64,000 nt of DNA from Benincasa hispida. Taxonomy: Eukaryota; Streptophyta; Magnoliopsida; Cucurbitales; Cucurbitaceae. Where the stretch lies: positions 1,008,465 through 1,072,464 of the forward strand of contig NC_052354.1 of assembly GCF_009727055.1 (NCBI RefSeq), given 5' to 3'. Below are positions 55,089 to 64,000 of the stretch, piece by piece (within the stretch, counting starts at the first letter, position 1; each line of letters starts with the position of its first letter). Position numbers and translations under genes: made by a program. Under the pieces are notes generated by a model. The model ran no database searches, had not been told where the DNA came from, and saw nothing but the letters and a program-made list of their open reading frames with translations.

Positions 55089-56321
55089 CCCTCCTACACT
55101 TTTTTAATTTAGATGGATAATTATAATTGGTATATTTTTAGGGGTCGTTTGTGGAGAGTTTTCTGCATGAAAATTGACACAAGTATCCAAATCTCATGTT
55201 TGTTTCATAGTTTTCTGCCATTTTCCTGAGAATAAGTTATGACCAACTATTCCCAGACATCATGATTTACCACCGACAAAGGTTTTCTATTCCCTTCCAA
55301 AACTGCGAGTTTTCTCTTTTCTCCTCTTTTTATTTTAAATATAATTTCACTTTAAATACAGTTAATTAATTATGTATTTAATATGAATTTAATAAAAATA
55401 AAATACATATTTATTTTAAAATGAATAATAATTTATTAAAATATTTACTTGACTTATTTTTACAATAAAATTTTATTAAACGAATGCAATTATTTTTTTA
55501 CATAAACTAGTAATTTATTAGCCAACATTATCTTAAATATGTTTATTAGTAAACTAGAATTAGTTAAATTAATAGTTCAATGATAATAATTTACTACTTA
55601 TTTTTTTTAATAATCAAGTAATTATTTATTGCGATTAATTTTAATTCGATCATTCATTATGAACATGTAATCATCATTATTGATCAGTTAATTATTTATG
55701 CGATTAATTTCTATTACTTCATTCTATATTAGCATATCATATTTACATTACCTTTTAGTGTTCTTTATTAATATACATATTTTATCTCTTTTTTTTTTTA
55801 CTTTATATAATTATTGTTTTATTAAAATATATCTTATATTATTTAATTAAAATTAAAATTAATAATCTTTAACTTAATTAATTAGTATGACGTTCATTAA
55901 ATATATCAATTGGTCAATTTTAATTATAAATTACTCAATTTTTTAAATATTTATAACTGAAATTATTATTGATTCATAATCAATTAAATTTTTTATCGAT
56001 ATATTGAATGTTGTTTATTGGTTAATTTATTAATTATATATAATTATAGAAAATTTCATGCTTAATTTCATAAATTAAATACAAACATAATTTTTGTTAT
56101 TAAATTTTTTATAGAATTCCCATGCACAACCAAACACAGTCAGCTATTTTTTTTCAAAATCAACTCTCTTTGTTTAGAAAAACCACTGTCGCACGAGATT
56201 TCAAGAGAAATTATTTCGTGGAACTTGAACTTTGTATTTGTATTAATTTTGTGGAAATTGAGTACAATCTCTAATACATAATATTTTGATGCTTTAAAAA
56301 TAAAATATAATCTTTAAGCTG
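55089..56321. other. AT-rich non-coding DNA
   Basis: Very AT-rich, dominated by AATTAATTA and TTTATTAA strings, with no gene signal. Edges near 55140 (GGGGTCGTTTGTGG) and 56120 (CACAACCAAACACAG) look loosely like MITE ends but do not form a clear pair. Confidence 0.4.
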
Positions 56322-56715
56322 GTTTATCTTCTTGAATGATCAGCCTTTGGGCTTGTTGATCTTCTGGGATGATTGGCCTTTGGGCTTGTTGATCTTATGG
56401 GATGATCGGCCTTTGGGCTTGATGATCTTCTTGGACGATCGATCTTTGGGCTTGTTGATCTTCTTGGATGATCGGCCTTTGGACTTGTTGATCTTCTTGG
56501 AAGACCGGCCTTTGGGCTTATGATCTTCTTGGATGATCGACTTTTGGGCTTGTTGATCTTCTTGGATGATCGGATCGGCCTTTGGGCTTGTTGATCTATT
56601 TGCATGACTGGCATTTTGGCTTGTTGATCTACTTAGATGATCGGCCTTTGGGCTTGTTGATCTTCTTGGATGATCGGTCTTTGGGCTTGTTGATCTTTTT
56701 GGATGATCAGTGTTC
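56322..56715. repeat. 33 bp minisatellite encoding an 11-residue repeat on the minus strand
   Basis: About twelve imperfect 33 bp units of the type GATCGGCCTTTGGGCTTG + TTGATCTTCTTGGAT. A period of 33 keeps frame, so the minus strand reads repeated SPKADHPRRST in an open stretch that shifts frame midway (169 codons from 56849). The basic, proline-rich peptide resembles no known domain. A repeat by-product is more likely than a gene. Confidence 0.8.
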
Positions 56716-56914
56716 GCATGAGGCTTCTGGAGAAACTTGATTTGTGGAGTTGAACTTGAGTTCGTGTTGATGTTGATGTTGATTTGATGTGATGTGGTTC
56801 GATCTCTAGTACTTGATCTTCTGATTCTATCTCGGTTGAATGCGTACACTTGATGTATAGAAGCAGAGCGTATAGATGTTCTTGAGCTTGGAGTCTTGGA
56901 AGAATGTTTGTGTC

Positions 56915-57602
56915 TTCAAAGGACTTCAGTCTTCCAGCATGGTTAGTATGTTCATCTCTTTAAAGGACTTCAGTCTTCCAGCGTGGTTAATATGTTCATC
57001 TCTTTAAAGAACTTCAGTCTTCAGAATGCTTGTATCTTCAAAAGACTTTAGTTCTCAGAATGTTTGTATCTTTAAAGGACTTTAGTCTTCAAGTGTGGTT
57101 AACATCAAGAGTCAAGGAGTTTTCTGATTGTAGAGAACTCCCTCTAAGCACTCTAGAGTGTAGAATTGTTGACCCCTCCAAAATAGGACAGTTTCTCTAT
57201 TTATAGAGTTCATAGGTGGGCTTGGGCTTGACTTTTGGGTTTGAGGAGATTGAATCTTCAGCTTGTAGGTTGTGAAGATACGGTGTTTTGTTGAAATCTT
57301 CTAATATTCAAAGTTTCAAATAGTTCAGATCTTCAGTTCTTCAGAATTTGCGAGCTTTAGTCTTTGAAGCTTGAGAAGCTTCGATCTTTAGCACTTGAGA
57401 GCTTGAGTCTTGGATCTTGGAAGCTTAAATCTTCAGAGCTTTAATATGTCTTCTAATCTTCAGAGCTTTAGTGTCTTCTGATTTTTCAGAGCTTTGATAT
57501 GTCTTTTGATCTTCAGAGCTTTAGTGTCTTCTAATCTTCAGAGCTTTAGTATATTTTCTGATCTTCAAAGCTTTAGTATCTTCCGATCTTCAAAGCTTTG
57601 GA
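56915..57602. repeat. Two further minisatellite zones
   Basis: 56915-57100 repeats GACTTCAGTCTTCCAGCGTG with GTTCATCTCTTTAAAG. 57429-57602 repeats ATCTTCAGAGCTTTAGTGTC about six times with a 25-28 bp period. Between them is single-copy-like TTCAG-rich sequence. All share the CTTCAG word with the 33 bp array nearby. Confidence 0.65.
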
Positions 57603-58220
57603 GGAGTTATGTTCTTCAGATGCTTGGAGCTTCAGACATTAGATCTTCAAAGGGCTATTGCCTTCAATTCTTCCAACATTCTCCAAATGAAGAGATAAGG
57701 ACTCTATTTATAGAGGTTTCTCATGGGCCTTACATGGGCTTGGGTCTAATTAGGCCCGAATTGGGTTTGGGCTAAAGTTGGGCTTCGGCCCATTTGTTGT
57801 TGGACCAAAATATTGGGCTTGAGCTTAATCTTTAATTTAGCCCAAAATTTCACCATGAGTTTGAATTGGGTTGGACCCAAGTGACTTTAATTACTCGGCC
57901 TAATCCAACTCATAATTTTTCCAATAGACTCGGGTTTTCATTGATGATGTGGCAACTCGTGATTTGCCAAAATTTCTTATTCAACCACTATCATGAAGAA
58001 AAAAAAAAGTTAAAAGTTTAACTAAAAAAGTCATTGATAGTTAAATTACAATTTAAATATTAAAACAACAATTTCTTTTAGAATAATCACTCTAATATTT
58101 TATTCTTTACAAAAATTATAAATTAACCGTCTGATACTAAAGAAAAAGTCTAAATATGATTATAGTTCAAATTCAAAATATTTCAAGAACAAAAAGAAGT
58201 TCAAATTCTAAAATAAATTG
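57603..58220. other. Non-coding DNA rich in GGGCTTGGG words
   Basis: Contains TTATAGAGGTTTCTCATGGG and repeated GGGCTTGGG/GGCCCA words near 57720-57850. A similar TTATAGAG...GGGCTTGGG block occurs at 57200-57240. Possibly a transposon leader; no gene seen. Confidence 0.35.
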
Positions 58221-58346
58221 ATATACTAATTATAGCCTTTTGTTAGTTTCTTTCTTTATGGCATATACTAATTATCGCCTTTTGTTAGTTTCTTTCTTTA
58301 TGGCATATACTAATTATAGCCTTTTGTTAGTTTCTTTCTTTATGGC
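58221..58346. repeat. 42 bp tandem repeat, three units
   Basis: Units at 58221, 58263 and 58305, each starting ATATACTAATTAT and ending TTTATGGC, identical except one A-to-C change in the second. Confidence 0.95.
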
Positions 58347-58621
58347 ATAGGGATAGAATTAGTAATATTCAAGTGTCAAGAAAAATAGTTTCAAACTTTC
58401 AAAACGAAAAAGGCAAAGGCAACCATTCCAGACTTATGTTTGGATATAAAAATGCATATGTTCACATTTTCAGTAATTTTTGGTATAAATGACTCATTTA
58501 GGGTATTTTTTGAAAAAAAAAACAATTTTAATGAAAGATCGAGTGTCTAATTTAATTTATTTATGAAAGTGTAAGAGTATTAATTGTCTATTATGTTTTG
58601 TTTAGATAAATAATACTTTGT

Positions 58622-58757
58622 ATGACTTAAATTGATAAAACATAATGAAATATAAAAATTGGTATACTTTATGAAAATTTATGGTTTAAATTGATAAAAC
58701 ATAATGAAATATAAAAATTGGTATATTTTATGAAAGTTTAGGATTTAAATTGGTACA
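58622..58757. repeat. 59 bp tandem repeat, about 2.3 units
   Basis: TTGATAAAACATAATGAAAT recurs with a 59 bp period (58632 and 58691), followed by a diverged partial third unit (TTGGTACAACATTC). Confidence 0.85.
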
Positions 58758-59045
58758 ACATTCAAAATTTATGGATATAAATTGATATTTTATTTATATA
58801 TTTTGTGTCATAATTATAATTTTTAATCAGACAATGATCAAAATAAACTAGGTTTGACCCATTTCAAAGCCATGGTTTTTATTGGTAGAAAAGGTTCATG
58901 AGCCATATAAGACCCTTTTTTCTTCAAGCCTCTTACATAATACTATCTTTATTCAATAATAGAAAAAAAAAAAAACTCTTAAGGAAAAACAAAAATGAAG
59001 TGAGCCCGTGAAAAGATCTTAAAAAAAAAAAAATTGGAGAAATTT

Positions 59046-59349
59046 TCATTTGTTAATTGCATCTTTGATAGCATCAGCAGGCCCTTGTGCCTTAGCTTTC
59101 ACTTGTTGTCCAGCTTCTTGCATTGATTCCTTAGCTAATTGGGTTGCATCGCTTGTCTTGTCCATCATATTGCTCACCTTCTCCTGCATATATGAACATA
59201 AACTAACACATTACTCTTATCACCTCTTAATCACACAAGCACAAAATAAATGTAGCATATATTATTAAATGATGGCATAAATAAATTTATATAGTAAAAA
59301 TCAAGCGAATCTGAGCTTGACTCTTGACTTCTCCTACATGATAGCTCAT
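59046..59349 (-). pseudogene. KIN1/KIN2-type stress-induced protein gene, probably disabled
   Basis: Two exons on the minus strand. Exon 2 (59183-59046) is perfect: after an intron ending TATGCAG it encodes 45 residues, starting EKVSNMMDKTSDATQLAKES and MQEAGQQVKAKAQGPAD, to TGA. Exon 1 (59349-59311) encodes MSYHVGEVKSQAQ. The family normally starts about seven codons earlier; here the upstream codons read KIDNSQK, so the usual initiator ATG is missing and translation could only start at the second Met. The first intron bases (59310-59309) are AT, not GT. KIN proteins are small, hydrophilic, LEA-like, cold- and ABA-induced cytosolic proteins of about 65 residues. Unspliced mRNA would yield only about 20 residues. 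Either a recent pseudogene or an odd intron or sequence error. Confidence 0.8.
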
Positions 59350-59483
59350 CTTTTGAGAATTATCTATTTTTTCTTTGTAAAGATTTTAAAAAACACCAAA
59401 AGGAGCTGACAACTCCAAAGAAAGACTCGATGAATATAGCTTTTAGAGTTTTGTTTATTTAGAAAATAAAACTACTTGAGAGT

Positions 59484-59554
59484 TATATATAGTAGTTACA
59501 ATCCAATCACTAGTTGAAAGCAATGCCACAATCAATAATTTTGCATGCCACGTG
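59484..59554 (-). promoter_or_regulatory. Putative KIN promoter: ABRE/G-box and TATA box
   Basis: On the minus strand AACACGTGGC, a consensus ABA-response element with a CACGTG core (59549-59554), lies about 60 bp upstream of a CTATATATA box (59492-59484), which is about 135 bp upstream of the first in-frame ATG. The layout fits an ABA/dehydration-responsive promoter. Confidence 0.6.
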
Positions 59555-59559
59555 TTAGT

Positions 59560-60400
59560 TTGTGATTTGTCAGAAGTGACACTTGTCATATGATGTGGTT
59601 TGAATTGTTCTATATTATTGGGCCAATTGACCAGGCTTTAATTTAGAGTTGAGAAATATTCTAACATTGTCCACAAAAGTTGGTAACATTTTTTTAGGGT
59701 GTTTCATTTCAATATTTTTTAATTAATTTTAATATGTTAGAATCCTACCTTTTTGAAATTTCATTGTTTTTCTTGCAACATCTCCATAATTTTGTTTGAG
59801 CCACATTCAATAGCACTGACAAAATTCTAGCCAATTACAGATTTCTATAAGCTTCAGTTCTCTAACTCCATTTTTAATTTTCTCTCTGCATGCTACATTT
59901 TTCTTTTTCTATTTTTATTTTTTTCGAACCATATAATATAATATTCTTATCATTTAGGTATTTCATGTTACATTATTTTTTTTCTTCATTTTTTAATATA
60001 TTATTGTTCATAGTATTAATATATATTGTAATAGTTTATCTACACTTTTTATTCTCGCTCATTGTAATGGCATATATCAGATTTTATATGTATATATTTA
60101 TATCCCTACATATAAGAAATATAAACATGGGTAATAACTGGAGAAATGATTAAATGGGTTTTAATCTTAATTTTGCTAAATTTTAATTCGTTTGTTAAGG
60201 TGTAATATTTTGAATTTGTTGTATCAATTCTTCTTTCATTCCCCCATTGTAGATGAGTTGTTACTTTATTTGGCTATGAATATGGGGTTTCATCTCATAC
60301 CATTCTTCATTAGTTGTATTTAATGGAGAAGATAGAATGTAAAAGGAGGATTATGGACATAAATTAGGGCTAGGAGCTTTCGTCCAATATTGTGAAGGTA
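59560..60400. other. Non-coding AT-rich DNA upstream of the KIN gene
   Basis: No recognised gene. The open frame at 59890-60153 is T-rich and hydrophobic by composition only. Confidence 0.4.
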
Positions 60401-61009
60401 ATGTAAAGGATAGGGTGGATCTAACATAGAATATAATGTCAAGCACGATGGCATAGACAATATATATGACAAGTGGAGCAACACGAAGGAAAATAAAAAT
60501 ATAAATACACAGAGATTGATAACCTAGTTCGGTGCAAATTCACCTACGTCTGGGGGTAGTGTGCCTGATGGAACGCAACTTCACTATATAAAGAGTTTGG
60601 CAATCACAACAAAAATACTTATCTAATATACTCTCTCTTCAATGACTCACATACAACTACCTCTTCAGTCTCAACTTAGGCTCCCCCTAAGTTTGAACTC
60701 TCATCTTTTCCAAAAAAAATGCTTCTCCAAGCTTTGTATGAAATCTCATCAATACAACATACTTAGGCTCCCCCTAAGAGTGAGATCCCCTCCCATTCAT
60801 CAAATTTAGGCTCCCCTAAATATGAGTTTTCTTTATCTTCAACGTACTCAGGCTCCCCCTAAATACAAAATCAAATCAAACTCCTCCCGAGTTCTACAAT
60901 GGTTGCCAAACCAAAAATCTCAACAACAAAATACAAGGATTTTCAATAATACATGGAAGTCCAGGCTTAGACAAACCCTAAGCTCAAAACTCTCAATACA
61001 CACTGTCAC
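60401..61009. repeat. Probable retrotransposon-derived repeat with AGGCTCCCC words
   Basis: Contains CTAGTTCGGTGCAAATTCAC and ACGTCTGGGGGTAGTG (about 60522-60560), a phrase I associate with dispersed plant retroelements, followed by four to five spaced copies of TTAGGCTCCCCCTAA (60677-60860). No coding domain seen. Confidence 0.3.
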
Positions 61010-61555
61010 ACCCCGCCTCGAGCCGACCTCTTGAGCTAGAGGGAAGGCGTGAAGGACCGCAGATACCATTCTTTGTGATACCTACTGTCCAACTAAACCT
61101 CTTTATTCTCATAAAACTTTAAGCCAAAGATGTAAACAACAACTGTATGATTAAGCTCATTTTATTACAAACAGTACAACGTTTATACAACTCTTAGTCT
61201 TAACTACAAAGTTTATGACAACAACTCTTAAAATCTGAATGTAACTGTAGCTGTGGCAGACCTTAACCTTAGCAGCACCCTGGAACTCCTCACCTTTCGC
61301 TACCTGGAAAGAAAAACATGAAAGAATAGAATGAGCTTCAATAAGCTCAGTGAGTGGTAAGCAACTTCTAGAGTCTAAATCAACTCATAATAACAAGCAT
61401 ATCATAACTACGAGGTTAATACTCAAACCTCAGCCTTGAATGAGTCTGATCTCAAATTCTACCTACACACACGGTAGATAGTTAACTGATATTAATCATA
61501 AATGCTTACTCTCTTGCGTTCTCTTTGTTTTCGATGTCTCCTATGTGCACATAGC
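61010..61555. repeat. Dispersed-repeat edge starting TGTCACACCCCGCC
   Basis: Starts TGTCACACCCCGCCTCGAG and contains CAATAAGCTCAGTGAGTGG (about 61339). Such sequence is common in plant retroelement non-coding regions, but the class is not determined here. No gene seen. Confidence 0.3.
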
Positions 61556-63075
61556 TCCCCGCTTATTCTATAGTTAACTGATCTATAGTATACGAATAAG
61601 GTTGGGTGCCTTATTCTGGTAACACTATTGGATGCAACTTACTTTGTAGTTGTTACAAAGAGTTGTAAAGTGCTACAAACGAAGTGATCCTAATTCATAC
61701 ATGTTATGACATGAGGAGTGGGGGCGTCCTGTGTAAATGGGTTTGTACAAGATCGGATCACAAAATCAGTTACTCTTACTTTATAAGGTTGTTTACTGTT
61801 TAGGACCGACTATTTCAAAGCAATGACCTAGGTAACTTGACCTTAATCCTGAGCTAACTATGAACTTCTGTTTATTCGGGATTATTTTTAGATTTGCATA
61901 GGTGAGGGTTGGCTCAACTGCGTCGGCTCAATAAACTCCCATTTCAAGGGTAAGATCGGGTAGATAGCTGGGGACGTAGGGTCAAGAAGGAATTCACTCA
62001 TACCCATTTTTAGGGATAGTAGAGAGGTTGTTCCCTTAAGTGCTAACTTTGGGTCTTGAACAAGGGGCTCCACCCTCTCATTGACCCGAGAGGGACTCGG
62101 TTTGTTGATTGGATCATAAATCAATTGTTTATTAGAGAATCAGTAGAACTTAAGGAACAAAAGGTAATCTCGGGGGTGAAACGGACATTTGACCCAACCG
62201 TTATTACGAACAACCTGTGAAGGGTTAACTTACTAATCATGGTTATATCGAGTGGACATAATATATCTACAATGAGGGAAATTCAACTATGGACTTTAGT
62301 GGAGTGACCCATTAGTTAACGAATGGGGGTTAATACGGTGTAATGAGTTTAGCCAATTAATCTCGGATCGTTGGAGCCCATGATTTGTAGGCCCACGAAG
62401 TCCCCCTACTAGCTCGTAAATGGATTAGCTCTAGAGTAGCGTGATAAGTTAATTTGAAAACTTCAAATTAGAATTAAAGGAATTAGTAATTATATGAGAT
62501 ATAATTACATGTTTAATTTTAAGAATTAAATGAAATTGGAGAATTAATATTTAAATATGATTTAAATATATGAAGGTGGATTTATGTAAAATTAATTTAA
62601 TATTGATATTAAATTAATTAGAATTATCTAAATTATTTCAATTTTATAAATCAATTTTATTTTTTAAATCAATTTTGTAAAAATAGACAAGTTAGAAAAT
62701 CACAAAATGGAATATCGGTTTTTTCCATTATCATCTTCAAAGTAGCTCACACAAAACCCATTTCTTTGACTTCAATAACTCCAAGAATGAGGTGCATCTC
62801 ATGTCAGCACAAAATAACTCCAAGTTTCCTTCATTCAAGCTTATTTTGAGACCTACAACTCAATCTAAAGCTCCAAGAAAATAGTGGAGAAGATCTTGAG
62901 GTGGTCTATAACAAGATTTGGAGAAGTTAACAGCTGAGAATCGAGCTTTGAAGAAGTTCTACAAAGGTATGACTTGAAACCCACTTGTTACTATGTAAGC
63001 ATGCTTTAGTTTCTGTCAAAATTAATGAATTAGAGTGCTTATTGATCATCGTTGCTTCCGCTGCTTGCTGATACA
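61556..63075 (+). mobile_element. Copia LTR of the A/G/H family, plus orientation (I)
   Basis: Reverse complement of the middle and left parts of LTR H and G: TTATTCGGGATTATTTTTAG, TTGAACAAGGGGCTCCACCC, AATTAGTAATTATATGAGAT, and an end near AATTAGAGTGCTTATTGATC. Both termini are missing, so it is a fragment of a plus-oriented copy. Confidence 0.7.
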
Positions 63076-63828
63076 TTCTAATATCCCGATCATATAATTT
63101 CATTCTCATGCTATTTACTCATTCACAACACAAGCATATACATATGCTCTAAAAGATATGTTTAAGACATAAAAGAAAATACAACTCACCTTGGTAAGGT
63201 AGGAACCTTTCTCTCTAGAAGTTCCTTGGTTTCCTCCGCTCTCTTTTGAACCCTAAATACCAGATTCAGCTTCAAGCTTAGATTAGCATAGTTCTAAGCC
63301 TTTTTCGAGATATGTCCTTCTACAAACATGCTTTAAAATATCTCAGAAAGCTTATCTTAAAATCTTAGCTCAGAACTTTTCGTGGTTTGGCCGGAATTCT
63401 CAAATCATCAAAACTGGCCCAAGCTTACCTAAGAGCTCGACCCTTCTATCTTTTCTTCATTCTCTAGTTTGATTCCTTGAAGTCTCTTCTCTGGTAGCCC
63501 TACCTTGAAACCTAGACTCTAAGAGTTTTCAAGTGGCTTTGAAATCACTTAAAACACACAAGTATTCTGGGAGAACTTCTCGTCCCAAGTTGATGCTACT
63601 TCCAGACCTCATTGTTCGACAACATCTCTTCCTCTTGGAACTTCTTGATCAATGCATGGCTATCTGCTCTCAAACACTTTTCCTAAGGTTTTTCAAGAGG
63701 ATTTCGGATTATGAACTAAAGAGTCACCTTGTGGTGGTATTTATAGGCCAAAGGAACTAATCCTTCTCATCTTACAAAGCCTTCAACGCAAGACACCTCA
63801 TACTTTGGAGTGTTTGTACTATGCTTCA
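63076..63828. other. Non-coding DNA, unassigned
   Basis: No gene recognised; the 75-codon frame at 63533-63760 has no family signal. It ends in TTTATAGGCCAAAGG and transposon-like sequence. Confidence 0.3.
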
Positions 63829-64000
63829 CTACTACAAAATCTACGTTACTTGACACCGGTAGTTTTTAATTACTTGAAATTTCTTTGGAAAAAACATCAA
63901 GTAATGTTCGATCGTCTACACGATCGTTGTTCTCTAGTCTCTTCCTCAAGCCAAGATCATACAGAGCCCACGAATCCTGGATTCTCACATCAAGAATACC
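63829..64000 (+). mobile_element. Possible CACTA terminus (partial)
   Basis: CACTACTACAAAATCTACGT starts at about 63829; CACTACTACAAAA is a typical plant CACTA terminus. The window ends before any subterminal pattern can be confirmed. A CGATCGTCTACACGATCGT palindrome lies at about 63909-63927. Confidence 0.3.

Noticed and set aside
56322..56715. CRISPR-like array of 33 bp repeats
   Set aside because: The units are contiguous without unique spacers and the genome is a plant; it is a minisatellite.
59890..60153. 87-codon hydrophobic frame
   Set aside because: T-rich composition makes F/I/L/Y codons; no family or gene context.

Overview
This window is nuclear DNA from a flowering plant. The evidence is a nuclear-encoded organelle mTERF protein gene, a KIN-type stress protein gene, a sugar-porter gene fragment, plastid DNA pasted into nuclear sequence, and dense Ty1/copia and Ty3/gypsy retrotransposon debris. 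The mTERF protein and the retrotransposon style suggest a eudicot, perhaps a cucurbit, but that is an impression only. There are four runs of N. One sequencing adapter is embedded in the sequence, and two gaps have suspicious flanks, so this is a draft assembly with local errors.

Layout. 1-13.6 kb holds three minus-strand copies of one long-LTR (about 2.1 kb) copia family: element A with its 5' LTR at 5.1-7.2 kb, a solo-like LTR (C) at 7.2-9.1 kb, and element B at 9.1-13.6 kb. 13.9-14.6 kb is a LINE 3' remnant. 17.0-18.8 kb is the only convincingly intact gene, an organelle-targeted mTERF-family protein resembling MTERF18/SHOT1. 20.2-24.4 kb holds a mosaic of nuclear plastid DNA (rpoC1, rps12, psaA, ndhA, ndhI) between two copies of a roughly 370 bp repeat; a 38 bp Nextera mate-pair junction adapter lies between the plastid block and the right-hand copy. 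26.1 kb has an F-box fragment. 26.6-29.5 kb is a minus-strand copia 5' end (F: gag, PBS, LTR).

30.0-41.2 kb is a plus-strand copia (E), split between reverse transcriptase and RNase H by a truncated member of the 2.1 kb-LTR family (G, 33.8-40.0 kb). 41.8-42.6 kb is the 3' remnant of an STP-type hexose transporter. 42.8-46.2 kb is another decayed minus-strand copia (D). 46.3-49.4 kb is a gypsy gag remnant flanked by LTRs in opposite orientations. 49.4-53.3 kb is a cluster of copia LTRs including an inverted pair. 53.9-58.8 kb has MITE-like and CACTA-like pieces, AT-rich DNA and several minisatellites. 59.0-59.6 kb is a KIN-type stress gene that keeps an ABRE/TATA-like promoter but appears to have lost its start codon and splice donor. 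61-64 kb is more LTR and transposon debris.

The genes do not form an operon or pathway: the window is one housekeeping gene and a few gene relics in a transposon-rich matrix. I found no convincing new biological system. The most useful observations are the embedded adapter, gaps whose flanks contradict their stated size, the mosaic plastid insertion, the damaged KIN gene, and a short palindromic motif built on CGATCG that recurs in unrelated LTR families.
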